Made by a program: the position numbers and the translations under genes. Of a DNA stretch of 64,000 nucleotides, positions 11,560 to 19,475 are shown piece by piece; within the stretch, counting starts at the first letter, position 1; every line of letters starts with the position of its first letter. The notes below the pieces were generated by a model that saw only the letters and a list, made by a program, of their open reading frames with translations, did no database searches and had not been told where the DNA came from. Source of the DNA: Roseateles noduli. Its GTDB lineage: Bacteria > Pseudomonadota > Gammaproteobacteria > Burkholderiales > Burkholderiaceae_C. The stretch covers positions 124,001 through 188,000 of the forward strand of contig NIOE01000004.1 of NCBI GenBank assembly GCA_002205125.1. The letters run 5' to 3'.

Positions 11560-12719
11560 TGCCGCTGCTGCCGGGTGACGCGACGCTGGGCGTGCTGGGA
11601 GGCGGCCAGCTGGGCCGCATGTTCGTCCACGCCGCCCAGGCGCTGGGCTACCGCTGCGTGGTGCTGGATCCGGATGCGGCCAGCCCCGCCGGCGCCGTGG
11701 CGCAGGAACACCTGAAGGCCGATTACCTCGATCCGGCTGCGCTGGATGACCTGGCGCGCCGCTGCGACGCGATCACCACCGAATTCGAGAACGTGCCGGC
11801 CCGCGCGCTGGAACATCTGGCGCGCGTGCGCGTCGTCGCGCCCGGCGCGTCGTCCGTGGCGATCTGCCAGGACCGCGCCCGCGAGAAGGCCCATTTCGAT
11901 GCCAGCGGCGTGCCCTGCGCGCCCTACGCCGTGCTGGGTGCCGCCACGGACCTGGGCACCGTGCCGGACACGCTGCTGCCGGGCATCCTCAAGACCGCCC
12001 GCCTCGGTTATGACGGCAAGGGTCAGCGCCGGGTCGCCGACCGCGCGCAGCTCGCCGCCGCCTTCGATGAACTCGGGCGCGTCGACTGCGTGCTCGAACA
12101 GATGCTGCCGCTGGCGCTGGAACTGAGCGTGCTGGTCGTGCGCGGCGCCGACGGCGAGGTCGTCACCTTCCCGGTCCAGCAGAACCTGCACCGCGACGGC
12201 ATCCTGGCCGTGACCGAGGTGCCCGCGCCCGACGTCGACGAGGCCTTGCAGGCGCAGGCGCGCCGTTCGGCCGCCGCGATCGCGACCGGCATGGGCTACG
12301 TCGGCGTGCTGTGCGTGGAGTTCTTCGTGCTGAAGGACGGCCGCCTGGTCGTCAACGAGATGGCGCCGCGCCCTCACAACTCCGGCCACTACACGATGAA
12401 CGCCTGCGACGTCTCGCAGTTCGAGATGCAGGTCCGGGCGATGACCGGCCTGCCGCTGCGCGAGCCGCGTCTGCATTCGCCGGTGGTGATGCTGAATCTG
12501 CTGGGCGATCTGTGGTTCGACGCGGACGGCCGCGAACGCGCACCCGACTGGGCCGGCGTGCTGGCGCTGCCCGGCGCCGAGCTGCACCTGTACGGCAAGG
12601 CGCAGGCGCGCCACGGCCGCAAGATGGGCCATCTGAACGTGATCGGCGCGACCGCCGAGGACGCCCGCGCCAGCGCCCGTCGGGCCTGCGCGCTGCTCGG
12701 CCTGCCCGAGACGTGGTGA
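11559..12719 (+). CDS. purK: N5-carboxyaminoimidazole ribonucleotide synthase
   Basis: 386 residues. ATP-grasp enzyme that makes N5-CAIR from AIR, bicarbonate and ATP. The N-terminus GVLGGGQLGRMF is the family hallmark; the ATP-grasp core includes ILKTARLGYDGKGQ, VLEQMLPLALELSV and the metal-binding region NEMAPRPHNSGHYTM. It overlaps purE and is followed 22 bp later by the Sua5 gene on the same strand, so the three are probably one operon. Confidence 0.97.
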   Translation: MPLLPGDATLGVLGGGQLGRMFVHAAQALGYRCVVLDPDAASPAGAVAQEHLKADYLDPAALDDLARRCDAITTEFENVPARALEHLARVRVVAPGASSVAICQDRAREKAHFDASGVPCAPYAVLGAATDLGTVPDTLLPGILKTARLGYDGKGQRRVADRAQLAAAFDELGRVDCVLEQMLPLALELSVLVVRGADGEVVTFPVQQNLHRDGILAVTEVPAPDVDEALQAQARRSAAAIATGMGYVGVLCVEFFVLKDGRLVVNEMAPRPHNSGHYTMNACDVSQFEMQVRAMTGLPLREPRLHSPVVMLNLLGDLWFDADGRERAPDWAGVLALPGAELHLYGKAQARHGRKMGHLNVIGATAEDARASARRACALLGLPETW

Positions 12720-12741
12720 ACGTGCTGAACGTGGTGACGAC

Positions 12742-13749
12742 GTGGTGAAGGACTCCGGCTTCCAGGTGCTCGATGGTCAATCGGCCGACGCGGTCCGCGC
12801 GACCGCGCGCGTGCTGGCCGCGGGCGAACTGGCGGGTGTGCCCACCGAGACCGTCTACGGCCTGGCGGCGCGTGCCGACCAGGACGAGGCCGTCGCGAAG
12901 ATCTTTGCCGCCAAGGGCCGCCCGAGCGACCACCCGTTGATCGTGCACGTGCTCGACGAGCAAGGCGCACGCATGTTCGGGCAAGACCTGTCGCCGGTCG
13001 CCCACCAGCTGATCGAGGCCTTCTGGCCCGGCCCGCTGACCTTGATCGTGCGGCGCGTGCCCGGCATCGCCGCGGCGGCCGCCGGCGGCCAGGACACGGT
13101 GGGCCTGCGCTGCCCGTCGCATCCGGTCTTCCGCGCGCTGATGGCCGAGTGCCGCGCCCTCGGCGTCGAGGGCCTGGCCGCGCCCAGCGCCAACCGTTTC
13201 GGCCGCGTCAGCCCGACCACCGCCGCGCACGTGGCCGATGAGTTCGACCCCGGCCTGACCGTGCTGGACGGCGGGCCCTGCGACGTCGGCATCGAATCGA
13301 CCATCGTCGACGTCAGCCGCGGCGGCCTGGTGCTGCTGCGCCCCGGCGTGCTGACGCCGGAGCAGCTGGAAGCCGCCGCGGGCCGCCCTTTACACGCGCC
13401 CGACGCCCAGGCGCCACGCGCGTCGGGCACACTCGCTGCGCATTACGCGCCGCGCGCGACGGTCCGGCTGATGGACTCCGAAGCATTGCGTACAGCGCTG
13501 TCGGGCGACCGTCCGGCGGGGCTGGCGGTATATTCCCGCTCGTCCTTCGACGGGACGGACGCTCCGGCGCTGCACCGGGCCATGCCGGCCCAGGCGCGCG
13601 CCGCGGCGCGTCAGCTGTTTGCCGTCCTGCGCGAGCTGGACGCGGCCGGCGCGATGGAGATCTGGATCGAGGCGCCCCCGCAAGAGGCCGCCTGGGATGG
13701 GGTGCGGGACCGCTTGTCCCGCGCGGCGGCGGCCTTTGCGCCCCGCTGA
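12742..13749 (+). CDS. sua5: L-threonylcarbamoyladenylate synthase, Sua5 long form
   Basis: 335 residues from GTG 12742. Makes threonylcarbamoyl-AMP for t6A37 modification of ANN-decoding tRNAs; tsaB for the next step lies at 17186. The YrdC domain (about 1-205) has PTETVYGLAARA, KGRPSDHPL, and LAAPSANRFGRVSPT. Unlike the short TsaC, it continues past residue 205 (LLRPGVLTPEQLEAA) into a C-terminal Sua5 domain through the typical SGTLAAHYAPRA linker. Position after purK suggests cotranscription. Confidence 0.95.
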   Translation: MVKDSGFQVLDGQSADAVRATARVLAAGELAGVPTETVYGLAARADQDEAVAKIFAAKGRPSDHPLIVHVLDEQGARMFGQDLSPVAHQLIEAFWPGPLTLIVRRVPGIAAAAAGGQDTVGLRCPSHPVFRALMAECRALGVEGLAAPSANRFGRVSPTTAAHVADEFDPGLTVLDGGPCDVGIESTIVDVSRGGLVLLRPGVLTPEQLEAAAGRPLHAPDAQAPRASGTLAAHYAPRATVRLMDSEALRTALSGDRPAGLAVYSRSSFDGTDAPALHRAMPAQARAAARQLFAVLRELDAAGAMEIWIEAPPQEAAWDGVRDRLSRAAAAFAPR

Positions 13750-13771
13750 GTTTTCGAGATTTGGAGAGTTC

Positions 13772-14710
13772 ATGAAGAGTGTGAAGCGCCACCTGGCCGT
13801 GCTGCTGGGTGCGACCGCGATGCTGGCCGCCTGCGGCGGCGGCGGCGAACAGATCGACCCCTTCCGTCCGACGCGCGTCCTCGCCTTCGGCGATGAGACG
13901 AGCACCATCCGCTCCGACGGCACCAAGTACTCGATCAACGGGACGGACGCGACCACGTCGGCCGTGACCTGCACCTTGAACCAGGTCTGGACGCAGCAGC
14001 TCGCGGGCCACTTCGGCCTTGTGTTCGCCGAATGCAATCCGGACAAGCTGGCCACGCCGACCGCGCGCATGTACGCCGCCCCGAACGCCAAGGTCGCCGA
14101 CGTCCAGGCGCAGATCGACCGCCAGTTCGCGCTCGACGGCTTCAACCCGAAGGACCTGGTCAGCATCCTGGCCGGCGCCAACGACATCCTCGAGCTGTAC
14201 GCGCAGTTCCCGGCGCAGGACGCCGGCACGCTGGGCAACGCCGCCCAGGCGCGCGGCGAAGCGCTGGCCGCGCAGGTCAACCGCATCGCCGACGCCAACG
14301 GCCGCACCATCCTGTCCACCGTGCAGGACCTGGGCCTGTCGCCGTTCGCGATCCGTGAGAAGTCGCTGCACGCCGACACCGACCGCGCCGCGCTGCTGAC
14401 CGAGCTGTCGCGCCGCTTCAACGCCGGCCTGCGCCTGAAGATCCGCAACGACGGCCACTTCATCGGCCTCATCCTGACCGATGAGCTGATGGGCACGATG
14501 AGCCGCTTCCCGACGCTGTACGGCGCGTCCAATTCGACCGACGTCGCCTGCCTGGCCAGTTCGCTGCCGCCGGTCTGCACCGACAAGACGCTGGTGGCCA
14601 ACGCGACCTCTGCCACCCACATGTGGGCCAGCGACCGCCTGGTCGGTCCGATCATGCACAACAACATGGCGTCGCAGGCCATCAACCGGGCCATCAACAA
14701 CCCGTTCTGA
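13772..14710 (+). CDS. SGNH/GDSL-like lipoprotein with altered catalytic residues
   Basis: 312 residues with a lipoprotein signal: hydrophobic core then LAAC, Cys21 being the lipidated residue, followed by Gly-rich spacer. The fold resembles SGNH/GDSL esterases: block I is RVLAFGDETSTI and block III is LAGANDI. However, the block I nucleophile Ser is replaced by Glu (GDE instead of GDS), and the block V Asp-x-x-His reads SATHMW with no Asp three residues before the His. It may be a non-catalytic binding protein or use other residues. Envelope location is clear; activity is doubtful. ATG 13772 lies 22 bp after sua5. Confidence 0.75.
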   Translation: MKSVKRHLAVLLGATAMLAACGGGGEQIDPFRPTRVLAFGDETSTIRSDGTKYSINGTDATTSAVTCTLNQVWTQQLAGHFGLVFAECNPDKLATPTARMYAAPNAKVADVQAQIDRQFALDGFNPKDLVSILAGANDILELYAQFPAQDAGTLGNAAQARGEALAAQVNRIADANGRTILSTVQDLGLSPFAIREKSLHADTDRAALLTELSRRFNAGLRLKIRNDGHFIGLILTDELMGTMSRFPTLYGASNSTDVACLASSLPPVCTDKTLVANATSATHMWASDRLVGPIMHNNMASQAINRAINNPF

Positions 14711-14805
14711 GGCCGAATCCCCTGCGCGCATCGCGCGCCGCTTGATGACGGAAGTGTTGCAGCCGCGCCTCGAAGGGGTCAGGTTGTGCGTCCGTCATCC
14801 CAAGG

Positions 14806-14842
14806 ACCCTGGCATGCTGTGGCTTGTCAGGGTTTTCCTTTT
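14806..14842 (+). terminator. Possible terminator between the two lipoprotein genes
   Basis: A 6-bp stem ACCCTG/CAGGGT with a 16-nt loop is followed by TTTCCTTTTG. The stem is short, so this is a weak candidate. Confidence 0.35.
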
Positions 14843-14886
14843 GTAAGCGCCGCCGGACGTGCGCTTAAAGTGATCCCTGAGAAAAA

Positions 14887-14900
14887 CGAACGACCGTTCG
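14887..14900. promoter_or_regulatory. Palindromic operator candidate upstream of the lipoprotein hydrolase
   Basis: CGAACGACCGTTCG: 6-bp arms around a 2-bp centre, inside an AT-richer patch (AAAAA before, ATTTA after), 64 bp upstream of the hydrolase ATG. The form is typical of TetR-family operators. No TetR gene is visible in the window. Confidence 0.45.
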
Positions 14901-14964
14901 ATTTAGTGCCGACCGCGATGCCGGGACGGTGCAGACGACGGAGACAACCCCTGGAGAAGTCCGA

Positions 14965-16362
14965 ATGAACAGCCAATTCAAACTGGCCAGCCTGACGTTG
15001 GCCGCCGTGGCCATGCTGAGCGCCTGCGGCGGCGGCAGCAATCCTTCGAGCGACGATCCCCCGCCGGCGCGCGGCACGCTGGAGCTGGGCCTGAAGGCCG
15101 GCGCGGCCACCGCCGTGCAGATCGACGCGGGCACCCTGGCCAAGGGCATCCAGCCGATCAGCGGCAAGGCCGCCTGCGACGTGGACGTGCGCTACGTCTA
15201 CTACTGGACGCGCGATCCCCAGGGCCTGCCGGCCACCGCCTCCGCCGCGGTGCTGGTGCCGGCCGGCACGGGCGCCGCCTGCACGGGCAACCGCCCGGTG
15301 GTGCTCTACGCCCACGGCACGACGACGGACCAGGCCTACAACATCGCCGACATCCAGAACAACGCCGAAGGCTCGCTGGTCGCGGCGTTCTACGCCGCCC
15401 AGGGCTTCATCGTCGTGGCACCGAACTACCTCGGCTACGACCGTTCGGGCTCGCAGTACACGACCTACCTGAACGCCGAGCAGTCCGCGATCGAGATGAT
15501 CGACGCGATGCGCGCCGCCAAGACCCACCTGGCCGCCGAGAGCGCCGTCAAGCCGTCGGCCAAGCTGCTGCTGGCCGGCTACTCGCAGGGCGGTCACGTC
15601 GCGATGGCCACGCAGAAGGTGATGGAGCGCGACTACGGGACCGAATTCCCCGTCACCGCCGCCGCCCCGATGTCCGGCCCGTACAACCTGGTGGGCTTCA
15701 GCGACACGATCGTGAACACCGGTCCGGTCAACGCCGGCGCGACGCTGTTCCTGCCGCTGATGCTGACCAGCTACCAGAAGGCCTACGGCAACATCTACGC
15801 GGCACCGACCGACGTGTACGCGTCGCAGTACGCCGCGACCGCCGAGACGCTGTTCCCGTCGAAGAAGTCGATCACCACGCTGATCCAGGAAGGCAAGCTG
15901 CCGAACGACCCGACCTTCACCAACCTGTTCGGTACCGGCGGCCTGCTGAACCCGGCCTTCAAGACGGCGTACCCGACCTCGAACTTCCGCAAGGCGCTGG
16001 TGACCAACACGCTGTTGGGCTGGACGCCGAAGGCGCCGGTCGCGCTGTGCGGCGGCTCGGGCGACCCGACGGTGTACTTCACCAACACGGTCCAGGCGCA
16101 GGCCGACTTCGGCTCGCGCGGCAAGCTGTACCCGGCCTCCAACCTGGAGAGCTCGGCCTCGATGGCCTGGGCCGGCCAGGTGACGGCGGCGACGATCGCG
16201 GGCGGTTTCGCGCAAGCCAAGGCGGCCACGTCCGCCGCGGCCGGCGGCGGTGCGGCCGGTGCGGCCGCGGTGCAGGGCGCCTATCACGGCACGCTGGTCC
16301 CGCCGTTCTGCAACGCGCTGGCGCGCGGCTTCTTCCAATCGGTCCTGGCTGCTCAGCCGTAA
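14965..16362 (+). CDS. Alpha/beta hydrolase lipoprotein (secretory lipase-like)
   Basis: 465 residues. The signal ends in LSAC with Cys21 as lipidation site, then Gly/Ser/Pro-rich spacer. The hydrolase core has VVLYAHGTTT (oxyanion region), GYSQGGHVAM with the nucleophilic Ser, GGSGDPTVYF carrying a probable catalytic Asp, and GAYHGTLVPPFC with the His near the C-terminus. It should be an esterase or lipase anchored in the envelope; substrate unknown. The OmpW gene follows after 30 bp, so transport of a hydrophobic substrate or product is a fair guess. Start chosen at ATG 14965 because the lipoprotein signal begins there. Confidence 0.85.
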   Translation: MNSQFKLASLTLAAVAMLSACGGGSNPSSDDPPPARGTLELGLKAGAATAVQIDAGTLAKGIQPISGKAACDVDVRYVYYWTRDPQGLPATASAAVLVPAGTGAACTGNRPVVLYAHGTTTDQAYNIADIQNNAEGSLVAAFYAAQGFIVVAPNYLGYDRSGSQYTTYLNAEQSAIEMIDAMRAAKTHLAAESAVKPSAKLLLAGYSQGGHVAMATQKVMERDYGTEFPVTAAAPMSGPYNLVGFSDTIVNTGPVNAGATLFLPLMLTSYQKAYGNIYAAPTDVYASQYAATAETLFPSKKSITTLIQEGKLPNDPTFTNLFGTGGLLNPAFKTAYPTSNFRKALVTNTLLGWTPKAPVALCGGSGDPTVYFTNTVQAQADFGSRGKLYPASNLESSASMAWAGQVTAATIAGGFAQAKAATSAAAGGGAAGAAAVQGAYHGTLVPPFCNALARGFFQSVLAAQP

Positions 16363-16392
16363 TCGTTGACGACCAGTACGGAGACATCATTC

Positions 16393-17091
16393 ATGAAGAA
16401 GAACATCACCCTCATCCTGGCCGCTTCGCTGATGGCCCTGGCGGGCGCCGCCCGCGCCGAGGAGCCGGCGGTCGGCACGCACACGGTCTACGTGGGCCTG
16501 GCGCACATCGACGTGAACAGCAAGGCCGGCCCGCTGGAAGGCGGCAGCCGCCAGTTCCCGGCACCGGGCGCGCAGATCCGCGTCGGCGACGCGACCACCA
16601 CGGGCTTCGGCTACACCTACCGCTTCGCGCCGCGCTGGAGCGCGGAACTGGCGCTGGGCATCCCGCCGTCGCACAAGATCTACGGCAACGGCGTGCTCGC
16701 CAATGCCGGCCAGATCGCGGTCGTGCGCCAGATGCCGCCGACGGCCTTCGTCAACTACCACCTCGGTGAGTGGCTGCCGAAGTTCCATCCCTTCGTCGGC
16801 GCGGGTGTGAACTACACCTACTTCGAGAAGAAGCGCAGCACGCCCACCGGCGACGCGATCAGCGGCGGCCCGACCCGCATCACGCTGGAGAACTCGTGGG
16901 GCCTGGCCGCCCACGCGGGCTTCACCGTGGCCTACACGAAGCAGTGGTCGCTGAACGCGACGGTGGCCTACGCGGACGTGCGCAGCAAGATGCGCTCGTT
17001 CACGACGACCAAGGACGGCGTGGAAGAGCTGCACACGGACATCAACTTCCGTCCGGTGGTGTACACGCTGTCGCTGGGTTACTCGTTCTGA
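16393..17091 (+). CDS. OmpW-family outer-membrane protein
   Basis: 232 residues, cleavable signal ending GAARAEE. OmpW hallmarks: YVGLAHIDVN near the N-terminus, FGYTYRFAPRWSAELALGIP, PTAFVNYHLG, PFVGAGVNYTYF and a terminal aromatic residue in LSLGYSF. Forms an 8-stranded barrel that lets small hydrophobic molecules cross the outer membrane. It is preceded by the lipoprotein hydrolase on the same strand. A second OmpW is at 34233. Confidence 0.92.
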   Translation: MKKNITLILAASLMALAGAARAEEPAVGTHTVYVGLAHIDVNSKAGPLEGGSRQFPAPGAQIRVGDATTTGFGYTYRFAPRWSAELALGIPPSHKIYGNGVLANAGQIAVVRQMPPTAFVNYHLGEWLPKFHPFVGAGVNYTYFEKKRSTPTGDAISGGPTRITLENSWGLAAHAGFTVAYTKQWSLNATVAYADVRSKMRSFTTTKDGVEELHTDINFRPVVYTLSLGYSF

Positions 17092-17185
17092 TCGGACTTC
17101 TGATCGAACACGCCATCGACAGCGAGTCTCACGGGGTCGGGGGATCTCCCCGCTCCGTGATGTCCGAGGCCACTACACTTCAGAC

Positions 17186-17953
17186 ATGAGCGTGTTGCTG
17201 GCCCTGGATAGCTCGACCGAACACATGGCTCTGGCCCTCGTGGGCCAGGGCCATACTGCTTTTGTGGACGCCGATGGCGGAGCGCTGGCCTCCCAGCGGC
17301 TGGTCCCGGATGTGATGGCGCTGCTGCAGCAGGCCGGTCTGGCGCTGTCCGCCGTCGACGCGGTCGGTTTCGGTCGTGGACCCGGCGCGTTCACGGGGCT
17401 GCGCACCGCGTGCTCGGTGGCGCAAGGCCTGGCCTTCGGCGCGGGCAAGCCGGTGCTGGCGCTGGACAGCCTGATGCTGGTCGCCGAAGACACGCGGCAG
17501 CAGCTTGTCGCCGCGGGCGAGGCCGATGCGGCGCTTGACGTGTGGGTCGCGATGGACGCCCGCATGAACCAGATCTACCTCGGCCGCTATCGCTGGAATG
17601 GCACGCGCTGGTCCCCGACGGTCGAGCCGCTGCTGACCGATCTCGATCCGCTGCGCGCGCTGTGGCGCGAGGAACCGCCGACGATCGTCGCCGGCTCCGC
17701 GCTGGGCGCCTTTGAGCTGGAGACCGGCGCGGCCCGCCGCTTCCCCGCGACCGTGTCGCGCGCCCGTGCGCTGGGTGCGCTCGCGCAGCAGGCGTTCGAG
17801 GCAGGACTCGCGGAGGATGCCGCCAACGCGTTGCCGCTGTACGTGCGAGACAAGGTCGCGCTGACGACGGCGGAGCGCGAAGCGGCGAAGGCCGCAACGG
17901 TCGCTGCGACCGATGCCGCCGCTGCCGACATCAAGGGAGTGCCCACCCGATGA
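17186..17953 (+). CDS. tsaB: tRNA t6A37 threonylcarbamoyltransferase complex subunit TsaB
   Basis: 255 residues. ASKHA-fold partner of TsaD/TsaE in t6A synthesis. LLALDSSTEHMALAL and the strongly conserved GRGPGAFTGLRTACSVAQGL identify it; the C-terminus is extended and Ala-rich. It heads a run of tightly packed genes: rimI overlaps its stop by 4 bp (ATGA). Confidence 0.95.
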   Translation: MSVLLALDSSTEHMALALVGQGHTAFVDADGGALASQRLVPDVMALLQQAGLALSAVDAVGFGRGPGAFTGLRTACSVAQGLAFGAGKPVLALDSLMLVAEDTRQQLVAAGEADAALDVWVAMDARMNQIYLGRYRWNGTRWSPTVEPLLTDLDPLRALWREEPPTIVAGSALGAFELETGAARRFPATVSRARALGALAQQAFEAGLAEDAANALPLYVRDKVALTTAEREAAKAATVAATDAAAADIKGVPTR

Positions 17954-18447
17954 GCGCCCAACCCCGCGACCTGACCTGGCCGCCGTCGCTGCAGTCCCTG
18001 CAGCCGCTGCGCGCGCTGGACCTGGACGAGGTGATGGCCATCGAGGCCGTTTCCTACAGCCATCCCTGGACGCGCGGCAACTTCATCGATTCGATGGCCG
18101 CGGGCTACGCCGGCTTCGTCATGCGCGACGAACAGGCGCGGGTCTGCGGCTACTTCCTCGCGATGCAGGTGATCGACGAGATGCACCTGCTCAACATCAC
18201 CGTCACCGCGGAACGCCAGGGCCAGGGTCTGGCGCGTCGCATGCTGGACGCGCTCAGCCTGCTGGCGCGGGCGCGCGGCTGCCACCAGGTGTGGCTGGAA
18301 GTGCGCGAGAGCAACGTCCGCGCGCGCCGGCTGTACGAGCGCTACGGCTTCGCGCAGAGCGGCCTGCGCCGCGGCTACTACCCGGGCGCGGATGGCCGCG
18401 AGGACGCGATCCTCATGACGCTGCGCCTGACGGAGCCCGTCGCATGA
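17950..18447 (+). CDS. rimI: Ribosomal protein bS18 alanine N-acetyltransferase (RimI)
   Basis: 165 residues. GNAT acetyltransferase; substrate by homology is the N-terminal Ala of ribosomal protein S18. Acetyl-CoA binding motif TAERQGQGLARRML is typical, and VRESNVRARRLYERYGFAQSG is the usual RimI C-terminal part. ATGA overlaps on both sides, with tsaB before and the uracil-DNA glycosylase gene after, show translational coupling. Confidence 0.95.
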   Translation: MSAQPRDLTWPPSLQSLQPLRALDLDEVMAIEAVSYSHPWTRGNFIDSMAAGYAGFVMRDEQARVCGYFLAMQVIDEMHLLNITVTAERQGQGLARRMLDALSLLARARGCHQVWLEVRESNVRARRLYERYGFAQSGLRRGYYPGADGREDAILMTLRLTEPVA

Positions 18448-19475
18448 GCTGGAACGAACGTCAACGCGCGATGCTGGAGGCCATGGGCCTCAAGCTGTGG
18501 GTGCCGGCTGCCGGCGCGACGGCGCCTGAGGCGAGCGTCGCGCATGCCGCGCCGACGCCCGCCGTGTCGCGTGGCGCTGCGCCTGCGCGCGCCATCGAAC
18601 CCGCCGTCGCACCGGCTGCGGCTCCCGCATCGCGCGAACCGGTCGGTGAGTCGGACGTCGCCGTCGTCGAGCCGCCCGCGCCGCGCCGCGCCGCGGAGGC
18701 ACCGGTGAGAGCGCCGGTGAGAGCGCCTGCGGCGACGCCGACATCGGCCCCCGCGCCCGTGACGGCGGCGGCCGCGGCTGATGCCGCGCTCGCCCAGGCG
18801 CGCGGTGTGGCGCGCGAGACGATCGCCCGGCTGGACTGGCCCGGCCTGCGCGACGAGGTCGCCGCGTGCCGCGCCTGCAGCCTGTGCGAGTCGCGCAAGA
18901 ACACGGTGTTCGGCGTCGGCAACGAACGCGCGCACTGGATGGTCGTCGGCGAAGCGCCGGGCGAGCAGGAGGACCTGCAGGGCGAGCCCTTCGTCGGCGC
19001 CGCCGGCAAGCTGCTGGACAGCATGCTGCGCGCGGTCGGCCTGAGCCGCGGCGAGGGCACGCCGGAGCGGCAGGTCTACATCGCCAACACGCTTAAGTGC
19101 CGGCCGCCGCGCAACCGCAATCCGGACCCGTCGGAGCTGGCGCAGTGCGAGCCTTTCCTGCAGCGCCAGATCGAGCTGATCCAGCCGCGCATCATCCTGG
19201 CGATGGGCCGCTTCGCGGTGCAGCAGCTGCTGCGCAGCCAGGAGCCGATCGGCAAGCTGCGCGGTCGCGTCCACCGCTACCAGGGCGTGCCGCTGGTCGT
19301 CACCTATCACCCCGCCTACCTGCTGCGCAACCTGCCGGACAAGGCGCGCGCGTGGGAGGACCTCTGCCTGGCGCTGAAGACGCTGGAGGAGTCGCCTCCG
19401 CGCGAGGACGGCGCCGGCACCGCGGGTGCTTCGAGCGCCCCGGGTGTCACGCCGTCGGCGGCCGGGACGGACTGA
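18444..19475 (+). CDS. Uracil-DNA glycosylase family 4 (iron-sulfur)
   Basis: 343 residues. The N-terminal 110 residues are an Ala/Pro/Val-rich, probably disordered tail after a short helix (SWNERQRAMLEAMGLKLW). The catalytic domain has motif A GEAPGEQEDLQGEPF and motif B TYHPAYLLRNLP. Four cysteines for a [4Fe-4S] cluster are visible: the CRAC pair before motif A, LKCRPPRNRNP, and AQCEPFL. Removes uracil from DNA. Position after rimI is the common betaproteobacterial arrangement. The next gene starts one base after the stop. Confidence 0.93.
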   Translation: MSWNERQRAMLEAMGLKLWVPAAGATAPEASVAHAAPTPAVSRGAAPARAIEPAVAPAAAPASREPVGESDVAVVEPPAPRRAAEAPVRAPVRAPAATPTSAPAPVTAAAAADAALAQARGVARETIARLDWPGLRDEVAACRACSLCESRKNTVFGVGNERAHWMVVGEAPGEQEDLQGEPFVGAAGKLLDSMLRAVGLSRGEGTPERQVYIANTLKCRPPRNRNPDPSELAQCEPFLQRQIELIQPRIILAMGRFAVQQLLRSQEPIGKLRGRVHRYQGVPLVVTYHPAYLLRNLPDKARAWEDLCLALKTLEESPPREDGAGTAGASSAPGVTPSAAGTD

